A DNA stretch of 64,000 bases from Acinetobacter lanii (GTDB lineage Bacteria > Pseudomonadota > Gammaproteobacteria > Pseudomonadales > Moraxellaceae). Shown here in pieces: positions 42,364 through 50,206 of this stretch. Within the stretch, counting starts at the first letter, position 1; every line of letters begins with the position of its first letter. The DNA lies in NCBI RefSeq assembly GCF_011578285.1, contig NZ_CP049916.1, positions 1,922,001-1,986,000 on the forward strand, read 5' to 3'. The translations under genes were made by a program, and so were the position numbers. Under the pieces are notes generated by a model. That model was not told where the DNA came from. It saw only the letters and a list, made by a program, of their open reading frames with translations, and searched no databases.

Positions 42364-42443
42364 TTTATGAGCTTTTCATTCGTAATATTAAATGACGAAA
42401 CCATAATTTCGATAGCAACGTAAAACAGTAAAATTCAATATAA

Positions 42444-42477
42444 AGAAGCCCAATCTGTTGAGATTGGGCTTTTTTAT
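42444..42477 (+). terminator. Intrinsic terminator after the Maf gene
   Basis: AAGCCCAATCT, GTTG loop, AGATTGGGCTT then TTTTT. Confidence 0.85.
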
Positions 42478-42516
42478 AATCTTAAAATATTGAAATTAAA
42501 TAGCTTTAACCGATGT

Positions 42517-43998
42517 TGTTATTCCCAAGTAGAAATGTCCTACCTAATAACCAAATAGAAATGTCCTATATGTAAATTTCCAAGTCAAGCACAGGATTCA
42601 GATTTCGTTGTTCAATCGCTGTTTTCTGTGCTCGTCTACGTGGCATCTTTTGAGAACGATTGCGTTTGTTTTGTTGTTCCAGTTGTTCATGCTGTTGTTG
42701 AATATGTGCCAGCACAGAACCCAAACGTTTATTCTCAACGATCTCTCGTTGATTGAGCTGACTTAATTTATCGAAGAGGCTGTAATTGATCTTTCGACCA
42801 TCATGCATGAGGGCTACAGTACCATCCGGGTATTCCAGGAACTCAAGATACTTACCGATCAACCTTTGATTTTCTTCGCTGTTTTCCAAGATATATACGC
42901 ATTTATCATAAGTAATCGTCAAGCTGTTCGTGACCCTACGGAGTTCACGTCAGGTAAAAACATCATCTAATTCTTCGGCTGTTTCAGTGATAGTCCGGTG
43001 CAGATCCTTGGGATTAAAGGCCATCTTGGCAAATTTACGATTAAATTGCTCAATAAAGCACGGCAACCACGTATTGGCATCTGCAATCGAACTGATGCCT
43101 TCCAGACGCATCTCTTTGATCAGACGGTCCTGAAGCGTTCTATTGGCGCGTTCTACACGGCCTTTGGCTTGAGGGGAGTTAGCGAAAATGATATCGATAT
43201 TGAGAGTGCTCAGAACACGTCCAAACTGGGTAATCTTGGTGTCTTTCTTGCTGCTTTGATTCACCCTAAAAACTGAATGTTTGTCACTGTAAAATGCCAA
43301 TGGCTTACCATGCTGTTCGACATATAAACGTGTCGAAATCATATAGTCAAAGGCTGACTCTGACGCACAGAAGCGTAAATGCTGTAATTTTCCTGTGGCA
43401 TCATCGATGAATACTAGCAGACAGCATTTAGGTGCTCGACCTTCAAACCAATCATGGTGTGAGCCATCAATTTGGATCAATTCACCATAACAATCTCGGT
43501 TATAACGAGGCTGATATGGGCGTTTCAGGCGCTTGCAGCGAGGAATCCATAAATCGGCTGCAATCATCCAGGAACGCAGGGTTTCTACTGAAAGATCGAA
43601 TCCATGCACGGTGGTGAGCTTTTCATGCGCTAAAGTGGGTCCGAAACCATGAAGTTGATCTGAAACAATATTGAGGCACTTAAGTCTGAGTTCTTCAGGA
43701 AGTTTGGAATTGCTGATTTGGCCACGACCGGCATGGGCTAATGCAGCGGGACCTTGAGCTTTGTATTTCTGCAGTAAGCGTCTGATCTGACGTTCTGAGA
43801 TATGAAGTAGCTGAGCAGCCTGGGATTGAGTTATGCGTTGATCACAGATTTCCTGCAAGACCGACAATCGTTTAAGTTCTTTATCCGACATAGACACCAA
43901 CATATCAAACCGTCCGCTAAGGAAATTGCAAAAGTGCATATTCTAAAAGCGGACATTTTTACTTTGGAGAAACCGGACATTTCTATTTTGGGCTTACA
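42517..43998 (-). mobile_element. IS1202/ISNCY-type insertion sequence, inactivated
   Basis: About 1.48 kb with imperfect inverted ends: left TGTTATTCCCAAGTAG then AAATGTCC, right (reverse complement) TGTAAGCCCAAAATAG then AAATGTCC. Each end carries a second internal AAATGTCC copy, typical of the group. No clear target duplication was found (left flank GATGT, right flank ATAGC). Its transposase contains an in-frame stop. Confidence 0.75.
42566..43939 (-). pseudogene. IS1202-type DDE transposase with an in-frame TGA
   Basis: The reading frame runs from 43939 to a TGA at 42950-42952 and continues in the same frame, without any shift, to 42566 (about 458 codons in all). The N-terminal half has a helix-turn-helix ('ITQSQAAQLLHISERQIRRL'), then the integrase core ('QIDGSHHDWFEGR', 'FIDDATGKLQHLRF', 'RVERANRTLQDRLIKEM'). 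Around the stop the frame reads D-V-F-T-stop-R-E-L-R; from memory family members have Trp there, so a single TGG-to-TGA change is likely. The C-terminal 118 residues are otherwise intact. Confidence 0.8.
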
Positions 43999-44026
43999 AT
44001 AGCATTTCGCATAAGGTGTATTATGT

Positions 44027-45014
44027 TAATTATAACCCGAATCATGGATATGAAATTCAGTTGAAAAAAAGATGACTGAGTTGATAAGTGAGTTACGACA
44101 CAAACCATTCAACCAGCCATCCTATGCTCGAGTTTACAACTTTATTCTGCACGATTGATGATTTTTTTCAAAAAAATGAAGCGGTCTATTGGCAGTATCT
44201 AAAACAAGAAAATCCTAAAGTCAGACAACGATCAGGTGTTCTATGCTTATCTGAAATTATTTTTATCGCAGTTTGGTATAAAAACTCTCAACTTCATCAT
44301 TTTAAAGCCTTTTATGGAATGATAAAGCGCTTTTACTCCAAGCTTTTTAAAGCATTACCATCCTATCAACGGATCGTTTATTTGATCAACCAACATCAAC
44401 TCGCACTTCAAGCATTACATATTTCTTTCGCTTCCAATGCTCAAACAACGTGTGCTTGGGTTGACTCTACAACTCTACCCGTATGTAAAAATCAGCGTAT
44501 TCAACGCCATAAATCTTTAAAACAAATTGCCACACGAGGTAGAAGCTCAATGGGTTGGTTCTATGGATGCAAATTGCATGTATTGGTGGATGCTCAGGGT
44601 CAATTTATTCAGACCCAACTCTCGAATGGCCATACTTCAGATATAAAGCTTCTGCCGAAGCTCGCTCAAGGTTACATCGGTAAGATCTTCGGTGATCGTG
44701 GCTACATCAGTGAAACTGTAAAAGATAAACTAGGTGCACAAGATATTGAATTAATTACGTATCATCGCAAGAACATGCGAAGAGTAGAATTATCACCAGA
44801 GGATGAAATCATGCTGAGACAACGCAATAAAATAGAGACGATCTTTAGCTTATTGAAGCAACAATACAATCTAGTAAGCAGTCGCCATCGTTCCATTTCA
44901 GGTTATTTCGCTGGGATTTATGCATCACTCTGTGCTTATCAAATCTGTCATCAGAATAAGCCTCAATTTATAAAGATGTAAAATCAGGCTTATACATGAT
45001 TCGGGTTAATTATA
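44027..45014 (+). mobile_element. IS982-family insertion sequence with 8-bp target duplication
   Basis: The element proper spans 44035-45006 (972 bp), bounded by ACCCGAATCATG and its inverse CATGATTCGGGT, the ends expected of IS982. The flanking 8 bp TAATTATA at 44027-44034 and 45007-45014 are identical, giving a clean target duplication. This indicates an intact and fairly recent insertion. Confidence 0.9.
44088..44981 (+). CDS. IS982-family transposase
   Basis: A 297-residue DDE transposase, apparently complete. Motifs: 'CAWVDSTTLPVC' (first Asp), 'GRSSMGWFYGCKLHVLVD', 'IFGDRGYIS' (second Asp) and 'RNKIETIFSLLKQQYNLVSSRHRS' (Glu region, cited in part). The first 12 codons precede a second Met (MLEFTT) that may be the real start. 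It should be able to mobilise this element and any relatives in the genome. Confidence 0.92.
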   Translation: MSYDTNHSTSHPMLEFTTLFCTIDDFFQKNEAVYWQYLKQENPKVRQRSGVLCLSEIIFIAVWYKNSQLHHFKAFYGMIKRFYSKLFKALPSYQRIVYLINQHQLALQALHISFASNAQTTCAWVDSTTLPVCKNQRIQRHKSLKQIATRGRSSMGWFYGCKLHVLVDAQGQFIQTQLSNGHTSDIKLLPKLAQGYIGKIFGDRGYISETVKDKLGAQDIELITYHRKNMRRVELSPEDEIMLRQRNKIETIFSLLKQQYNLVSSRHRSISGYFAGIYASLCAYQICHQNKPQFIKM

Positions 45015-45030
45015 GTTTGATCTAATTAAT

Positions 45031-45247
45031 TTATATTTTCGAAAGTTCGAACGCTTTAATTTTTTCTTCCATTTTTTCAAAAATGTACTTTTCTGATAAG
45101 AAATACTCTATAAAACTCTTTGTAATCTCAATATTTTTATCAACAGATATATCTATTTCTATAGAAAGAATATCGTATTCACCTTCTAGTTCATATTCAT
45201 TCTCTTGCTTAAATATACCTATTGAATATGGCGGGGTATCAAATTTC
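45031..45247 (-). pseudogene. 3' remnant of a probable T6SS immunity gene
   Basis: A minus-strand frame of 71 codons plus stop (TAA at 45031-45033) is open right up to the IS1 left end and has no start codon of its own, so it is a C-terminal stub. It encodes acidic sequence such as 'EYELEGEYDILSIEID' and 'FIEYFLSEKYIFEKMEEKI'. This has the same layout as the C-termini of the two intact immunity candidates ('FYYELNIYFD...ILDLFFSKKIDELQ'). It lies exactly where the second effector's immunity gene should be. The family link is by eye and weak. Confidence 0.6.
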
Positions 45248-46064
45248 GGTAGTGTACAAAAACAACGTGTTTTAATTTAGAATAGACGTGAAAATGTCTG
45301 AGCAATAAACCTTTAACATGATCATAGAAAAGACAACTTATGTCTGCACCCGTTGCCAATCACCCAATATCCATAAGAATGGTCACAACAAAAGTGGAAA
45401 TGCACAGTTCAGATGTAAAGATTGTGGGCGCTCTAGTGTACTCAAACCCAAAATTAAATATACCGAAGAACAGAAAGAACTCATTATCAGTACCTATCTT
45501 GAACGAGGCAGTTTGAGAGGCATGCAGCGTCTATTCGGTGTTGCACCTGAAACACTGATGGGCTGGATAAAAAAAAGTAAACAGCAGGAAACTGAGTGAC
45601 GAATTACTTGATGCTCATCCAACAGATGTCCTTGAGCTTGATGAGTTATGGAGTTTCGTAAAAGCCCGTCGCCATAAGGTTTGGACTTGGATTGCACTCT
45701 GCCATCGTACACGCCAAATAGTGGCTTATGTGTGTGGTCAGCGTAATGATAAAACGTGTACAGATTTACGTTGCCGTATTCCCACAAGCTACTTTAATTT
45801 AGCAACCTGTAGTGATTATTGGTCAAGTTATGCTGAGGTATTTGATCCTGATACCCATCGCTCTGTAGGTAAACATACAGGTTTAACCAACCATGTTGAG
45901 CGTTTCAATGCCACATTAAGAAATCGCTTAGGGCGTTTTACACGGAAAACTTTAAGCTTTTCGAAGAAGAAAGAAAATCATGAAGCTGTCTTGCATCTAT
46001 TTTTATTAAAATACAATCAAGACATGAAAGATAGGTGGTTAACACGTCACATTTAGACACTACC
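45248..46064 (+). mobile_element. IS1-family insertion sequence
   Basis: About 817 bp bounded by GGTAGTGT at the left and ACACTACC at the right. The imperfect ends also match at ACGTGTT about 19 bp in. No exact target duplication: the flanks TCAAATTTC and AAAAATTTT agree at six of nine positions. The gene truncated at its left side is missing on its right side, which suggests a deletion or rearrangement after insertion. Confidence 0.85.
45318..46056 (+). CDS. IS1-family transposase InsAB' (programmed -1 frameshift)
   Basis: Two overlapping frames. InsA (45318-45599) has a zinc-finger 'CTRCQSPNIHKNGHNKSGN...CKDCGR' and a helix-turn-helix ('LRGMQRLFGVAPETLMGWI'). InsB' is open in the -1 frame from 45571 and reads 'DVLELDELWSFV' (Asp) to 'TNHVERFNATLRNRLGRF' (Glu). 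An A8 run at 45569-45576 allows the usual -1 slip, giving one fused transposase of about 245 residues. Both frames are intact, so it may be active. Confidence 0.9.
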
Positions 46065-46088
46065 AAAAATTTTATATATTTATTCATT

Positions 46089-46775
46089 TTAATTGCCTTT
46101 ACCCATTATATGCCCTAAAAAAACTGTTCCATCAATTCGTCGTGAGTTTTCATTTTTAAGATCTTTTCTAGGAAATTGTTGTGCAAAAACTCCGTTAAAG
46201 TATGAAAAAGTGTAATGCTTATGATAAACACCATCATTTCTTTTTGATTCGTAAAATTCTTTCAATTTTTTAGTCGCTATATCAGCGCCTTGCTGAAATG
46301 ATTTTCCTTTTTTTAATTCTATTTCTTTCCTTACAATATCTATCGCTCTCATTACATAAAAATAACTAGGTGGCGTCTTTTGTAACCATTTAGCTAAAGA
46401 TGGTGTAGGAACCCCTTTGCCTATAAGCATATCTGTTCCTTCTTGAGATTGAATATTACCTCGATGTTCTTCTTTCTTTTTACATTTCTGATTATCAGCG
46501 GTACAAGTCGCATCTTTCTCCTCAACTTTAGACTGAGACTGCGTTTGAGTTTTACCACCCATCATCACACCTGGATTATTCAATCCACCTTCTTGTGGTT
46601 GACCTGTTACCCCTGGAATTTTATCTGAACCTTCACCTAAACTTTGTGAAGCAAATATTGCTCCTAATCCGATAATTACAGGTCCAAGCCCCCCTGTAGC
46701 AACTTTTGCACCGTTTGAAAAAATTCCGCCAATATTAACCCCTGTTATCGAAGGAGCTGGAACTGCTATACCCAT
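46089..46775 (-). CDS. Candidate T6SS effector 2 (unassigned toxin domain)
   Basis: A 228-residue protein in the second copy of the cargo module. The N-terminus (about residues 1-55) is Gly-rich and hydrophobic ('VATGGLGPVIIGLGAIF'). The C-terminal part shares a pattern with effector 1: C-x6-C, 'HRGNIQSQEG', 'KKGKSFQQGADIATKKL' and 'RRIDGTVFLGHI'. No known toxin family could be assigned. It starts 4 bp after the small partner gene. Its expected immunity gene has been replaced by IS1, so loss of selection or toxin decay is possible, although the frame is intact. Confidence 0.7.
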   Translation of the reverse strand: MGIAVPAPSITGVNIGGIFSNGAKVATGGLGPVIIGLGAIFASQSLGEGSDKIPGVTGQPQEGGLNNPGVMMGGKTQTQSQSKVEEKDATCTADNQKCKKKEEHRGNIQSQEGTDMLIGKGVPTPSLAKWLQKTPPSYFYVMRAIDIVRKEIELKKGKSFQQGADIATKKLKEFYESKRNDGVYHKHYTFSYFNGVFAQQFPRKDLKNENSRRIDGTVFLGHIMGKGN

Positions 46776-46779
46776 AAAT

Positions 46780-47193
46780 TCACACCATTTCTTCTAATTT
46801 TTGATAAAACTCTTTTTGTGATGGATCAGCTGTGATCACAGCCAAGATTTTCATTAAAATATCGACCCGTTTATAAGGGTGCCATAGCTTTTCTGTGAGT
46901 ATTTTCTGAGTGAAAGGATGTTCATCAAAGTTTTCACCAATATGAAACTGTAGCCCTAAGTAACCTGAAAGCCAGCGGTTAAACTGAGGGTCATTTTCAT
47001 AGCCAGCCATATATATTTTGGCTTTCTTCACACCCTTGGTCATATAAGCGATACCATCGGTATCCGTTGCACCAATTTCTTGAGCACGTTCAGGAAACAT
47101 CTTTTTATAATCATCCCAAGCAAAACTCGCTAACTTTTCTTCACGAGTTGTAATGAATGAATCAATTTGTTCTTGTGTAAATTTAATTGCCAT
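46780..47193 (-). CDS. Small T6SS cargo-module protein, copy 2
   Basis: A 137-residue soluble protein, paralogous to the one at 49254-49679. Both begin 'MAIKFTQEQIDSFITTREE' and end with 'RVDILMKIL...QKEFYQKLE'-like sequence. It lies between a DUF4123 chaperone stub and an effector gene, so it may be an effector-specific adaptor or the N-terminal delivery partner. No domain recognised. Gaps are 4 bp to the effector and 1 bp to the chaperone stub. Confidence 0.75.
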   Translation of the reverse strand: MAIKFTQEQIDSFITTREEKLASFAWDDYKKMFPERAQEIGATDTDGIAYMTKGVKKAKIYMAGYENDPQFNRWLSGYLGLQFHIGENFDEHPFTQKILTEKLWHPYKRVDILMKILAVITADPSQKEFYQKLEEMV

Positions 47194-47194
47194 A

Positions 47195-47380
47195 TCAATT
47201 GCTCACTAAATGCTTAAAGGTATTATTTGATTTTTGCACCCACCAATTGTTGATTGGTTTGAATAATTTTTGGTATTCCTGTTCATCCAACATCTTATCT
47301 AAAACTTGTGTAATCAGCGGATCATAAAATCGGAATAAAGCCAGTCCACCATCGGGCATTCCTGCCTGTAGAAAGGGCTT
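47195..47380 (-). pseudogene. 3' stub of a DUF4123 chaperone gene
   Basis: The minus-strand frame encodes about 60 residues, including 'PDGGLALFRFYDPLITQVL' and 'NNWWVQKSNNTFKHLVS', nearly identical to the C-terminus of the intact DUF4123 protein at 49681-50205. The similarity stops abruptly near 47380, and no start codon or N-terminal part remains. It marks the left join of a duplicated cassette. Confidence 0.85.
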
Positions 47381-47471
47381 GAAACCCCTATTCTAAAAGC
47401 TGCAGAAAAAAGAAATTATTGGATTAAAAAATATCTAAAAAATCGTCAAGACAAGTTCTAAAATTATTTTT

Positions 47472-47978
47472 TTAAAAATTTTCTTGAATTTCCCAAAGTT
47501 CATCAAAACTGAGTTTCTTTTGAAAATATGTTTTCAAGATGTCATTTAGCTTTTGAAAACTTGCCAGTTTAGGTAAATTAAGAGTAATTTGAAAGATGCT
47601 ATACCATTCATCTATAGGTGCATCGTCATTCCATTTATCACCATAAAAATCATCTCTTTCTACATTTAAGCTAATTTCCGTCAGTTCAGACATATTCTGT
47701 CGATTATCAGTTAGAGCAAAAAATAAAACTTGCTCTCTTTTATGATTAATACAAGTCATTAGAGAATAAAATGTTGCTTGATCTCTGCGCCTATGATCAT
47801 AATAATTCGATGTAAATTGCCAGTCATCTAGCTCAAGCTCAGGTATGTATGCTTTGACCAAATTTAAAATCAATAATCGGGCAGCACAGTATTGATCATA
47901 ATCAGAGTAATACTGAGTAAAAGGATAATTAGGATGATTTTTGAAAAAATCAATTATGTTTATAATTTTACTTTTCAT
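47472..47978 (-). CDS. Candidate immunity protein, paralogue B
   Basis: A 168-residue acidic soluble protein. It shares its layout with the neighbouring 176-residue protein: 'FFKNHPNYPF' at the N-terminus, 'YDQYCAARLLILNLVK', 'CINHKREQVLFFAL', and a C-terminal 'LNDILKTYFQKKL'. Such paired paralogues behind an effector are typical of immunity genes, with extra copies giving protection from relatives. The cognate toxin of this copy is not evident nearby. 78 bp separate it from the upstream copy. Confidence 0.65.
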   Translation of the reverse strand: MKSKIINIIDFFKNHPNYPFTQYYSDYDQYCAARLLILNLVKAYIPELELDDWQFTSNYYDHRRRDQATFYSLMTCINHKREQVLFFALTDNRQNMSELTEISLNVERDDFYGDKWNDDAPIDEWYSIFQITLNLPKLASFQKLNDILKTYFQKKLSFDELWEIQENF

Positions 47979-48056
47979 TTACCTACTTATTTAAACACCA
48001 TTTACTTATAATTCAACGTATTATGATTTGGAAAATTAAAGAAGACCTTAAAAATA

Positions 48057-48587
48057 TTACTCTATAATTAATTCAGAAAAATTTCCATTCTCATAGTAGC
48101 CACATAATTTTTGTAGCTCATCTATTTTTTTTGAAAAAAATAAATCTAAAATTTTATCAACTTTTAATAATGCTTCATCATATTGAGTATCAAAATAGAT
48201 ATTCAATTCATAGTAAAATTTTTGATTACTATTTACCTCATCATATTTATATGCTTCCCAATAAAAAGTTTCTTTTTCTAAACTTACTGACATTGAAAAA
48301 AAATCTTTTTCGTCATTTCTTGGAGTTCCTAAGGACAGCACTAACTGTGCATCATGATTTATACACCCAAAAGGGTAGTAAACGCCCTCAGAGCCATCAA
48401 TTCTAAAGTTAATGTAAGAACTTTTAAATTTCCAATTAGAATCATTAGAAGTATTTTTTTTTAATTTTACTATATTTAATAACAATAAATTTATTGCACA
48501 ATATTCGTCATAATCGATATGCCAATTTAAGAATGGATATTTAGGATGTTGCTTAAAGAACTTATTCAAATTTAAAATTTTATACAT
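48057..48587 (-). CDS. Candidate immunity protein A for effector 1
   Basis: A 176-residue soluble acidic protein. Its start overlaps the stop of effector 1 by 8 bp, the tight coupling expected for a toxin and its antidote. N-terminus 'KFFKQHPKYPFLNWHIDYDEYCAINLLLL' (part) matches paralogue B. Strong A+T bias, as in many cargo genes. No catalytic motif, signal peptide or membrane segment, so the protected target is probably cytoplasmic. Immunity function is inferred from position only. Confidence 0.68.
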   Translation of the reverse strand: MYKILNLNKFFKQHPKYPFLNWHIDYDEYCAINLLLLNIVKLKKNTSNDSNWKFKSSYINFRIDGSEGVYYPFGCINHDAQLVLSLGTPRNDEKDFFSMSVSLEKETFYWEAYKYDEVNSNQKFYYELNIYFDTQYDEALLKVDKILDLFFSKKIDELQKLCGYYENGNFSELIIE

Positions 48588-49263
48588 TTTTTAATATCTC
48601 ACCTTCAAATACATCCAAATCTATTCGTCTATCTTCAATAGTATTTTTTCCTAAAGGTGGTTTAGCTCCCATATAAAACTTACCATCAAAATTAAAGGAA
48701 TATTTATTCACAGGCACACCATTAGGTGTTTTTTCTTTCATCCATGCAGTTAATTTAAAATATGCTTTATTAGCTCCTATTTCAAAATCAACACCTTTTC
48801 CTTTTTTAGGTGAGTGCCCCTTCAGATTTAACATATGTACACGCATAGATAATGCAAACATGTTACAAAGTGTTAATGATGGAGGATTTGGCAAAGCAAT
48901 CCAATTTGTTCCAGCATCTTCAGCTGAAACAATGTCTTCAGCACCATCTTGAGAGTGTACTTTACCTCGATGCTTACGTTTATTACATTCTGAATTATTT
49001 GACCTACAAGGTTTGCTCGTTTCTGCTGCAATCATTTCTTTAATTTTTTGTTGAGCTTTTGCTTTATCTGATGGTGATATTTTACCACCGATATTTATTG
49101 CATTTTCTGCAGTACCGAGCGCTACTGTGGCTTCTAGCGCTTGATCAGCTTTTCCACTTAGTCCACCTGTACCTATATGTGTGAAAATTGTTATAACTCT
49201 TCCTGCTGGAGTATTCATTGCTCCACCCAATATAACTTTTTCAGCAGTTTCAGCTATCCCCAT
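48580..49263 (-). CDS. Candidate T6SS effector 1 (unassigned toxin domain)
   Basis: A 227-residue protein directly behind the chaperone and small protein genes of a vgrG operon. N-terminal 75 residues are Ala/Gly-rich with hydrophobic stretches. The C-terminal domain begins near residue 90 with 'CRSNNSECNKRKHRGKVHSQ', followed by 'KKGKGVDFEIGANKAYFKL' and 'RRIDLDVFEGEIL'. The HRG...SQ-D/E-G and RRID motifs recur in effector 2. I recall similar HRG..QAQG motifs in other T6SS cargo, but cannot verify a family. No PAAR, Rhs or known nuclease motif was found. It overlaps both neighbours. Confidence 0.72.
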   Translation of the reverse strand: MGIAETAEKVILGGAMNTPAGRVITIFTHIGTGGLSGKADQALEATVALGTAENAINIGGKISPSDKAKAQQKIKEMIAAETSKPCRSNNSECNKRKHRGKVHSQDGAEDIVSAEDAGTNWIALPNPPSLTLCNMFALSMRVHMLNLKGHSPKKGKGVDFEIGANKAYFKLTAWMKEKTPNGVPVNKYSFNFDGKFYMGAKPPLGKNTIEDRRIDLDVFEGEILKNV

Positions 49264-49679
49264 TTTTGTTTCTCCAAAGCAGCATAGAATTTTTGAGAAT
49301 CAGGGTTATTTAAACTACTCTCTAGTACACCAGCCAAGATGTCTATCCGAAGGAAATGAGGCCATAACCTTTCCTCTAAAATTCCTCTATTCCATGGATC
49401 ATCATCAATTTTATTATCATTTAGAATAAAGCAAATCTCACCATATACAGTGCGCCACTGATTGTAGCCATCATCATCTTCAACTTCAGTTAGGTATTTT
49501 TTTACACGAGTATGAGCAATTTCTAGAAATTTAACGCCTTTATCAACATCATTGTTAAAATATTTTTCAGTTAAATCTGGATAAATAACTTTTAATCTAT
49601 TCCAATTCAACAAAGCTAAGTCTTCTTCACGAGTTGTAATAAATGAATCAATCTGCTCTTGGGTAAATTTGATCGCCAT
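49254..49679 (-). CDS. Small T6SS cargo-module protein, copy 1
   Basis: About 141 residues from the preferred ATG at 49679, one base after the chaperone stop; an ATG three codons upstream is possible. It starts 'MAIKFTQEQIDSFITTREED' and is paralogous to 46780-47193, but the middle diverges. Its end overlaps effector 1 by 10 bp. The conserved place between the DUF4123 chaperone and the effector suggests that it binds or helps load the effector. No known domain. Confidence 0.75.
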   Translation of the reverse strand: MAIKFTQEQIDSFITTREEDLALLNWNRLKVIYPDLTEKYFNNDVDKGVKFLEIAHTRVKKYLTEVEDDDGYNQWRTVYGEICFILNDNKIDDDPWNRGILEERLWPHFLRIDILAGVLESSLNNPDSQKFYAALEKQKWG

Positions 49680-49680
49680 C

Positions 49681-50205
49681 TCAATCACTCACTAAATTCT
49701 TAAAAGTATTATTTGATTTCTGCACCCACCAATTATCGATGGGTTTGAATAGTATTTGGTATTCCTGTTTATCCAACATCTTATCTAAGACTTGTGTAAT
49801 CAGCGGATCATAAAACCGAAACAAAGCCAGTTCACCATTCGGCATTTCTGCCTGTAAAAAGGGCTGTAGATGCTTGATGAGTGCTTGTTTAGACAACGAT
49901 GTTTCAATGAGACCAAACAACCCTATAGTCTCGCTGACTAAAAGTGTTTGTTGCAGTGTTTTATTGTTGGCTGAGTGGATACTCAATAACAAGGGTGAAA
50001 CCTCTAAAGGTGAGCTTTCATCAATGGTGCCTTGAAATAAATTCCCAATTTGGTTGAGTTGGTTTTTTGACTGTGTCTTTAGCCATCTTTTGATATAGGT
50101 GTGATGTTTCGCACTATCCATCAGTAAAAAGAAATTTGAATCTTTTGATTCTATATTTTCATTTTTATGTTCAAAAAGATGATCCAGAAATTCATAACAG
50201 TTCAT
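49681..50205 (-). CDS. DUF4123 T6SS effector chaperone (Tap/Tec type)
   Basis: About 174 residues. Proteins of this family bind a specific effector and load it on the VgrG tip. Features: 'FFLLMDSAKHHTYIKRWLK' near the N-terminus, 'LQQTLLVSETIGLFGLIETSL' in the middle, 'LALFRFYDPLITQVL' and 'NWWVQKSNNTFK' at the C-terminus, the RFYDP-type motif being characteristic. I place the start at 50205, one base after the vgrG stop, rather than at 50250 inside vgrG. Its 3' third is duplicated at 47195-47380. Confidence 0.88.
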   Translation of the reverse strand: MNCYEFLDHLFEHKNENIESKDSNFFLLMDSAKHHTYIKRWLKTQSKNQLNQIGNLFQGTIDESSPLEVSPLLLSIHSANNKTLQQTLLVSETIGLFGLIETSLSKQALIKHLQPFLQAEMPNGELALFRFYDPLITQVLDKMLDKQEYQILFKPIDNWWVQKSNNTFKNLVSD

Positions 50206-50206
50206 C

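Noticed and set aside
42923..42949. A frameshift between the two parts of the IS1202-type transposase
   Set aside because: Both parts are in the same frame; the break is a single TGA codon, not an indel.
45083..45280. Plus-strand 65-codon frame between the IS982 and IS1 elements
   Set aside because: It spans the IS1 left end and opposes the better supported immunity remnant on the minus strand.
45318..46056. IS1 transposase first read as frameshifted and dead
   Set aside because: The two frames overlap by the -1 register over an A8 run, the normal programmed frameshift of IS1 elements; both frames are otherwise intact.
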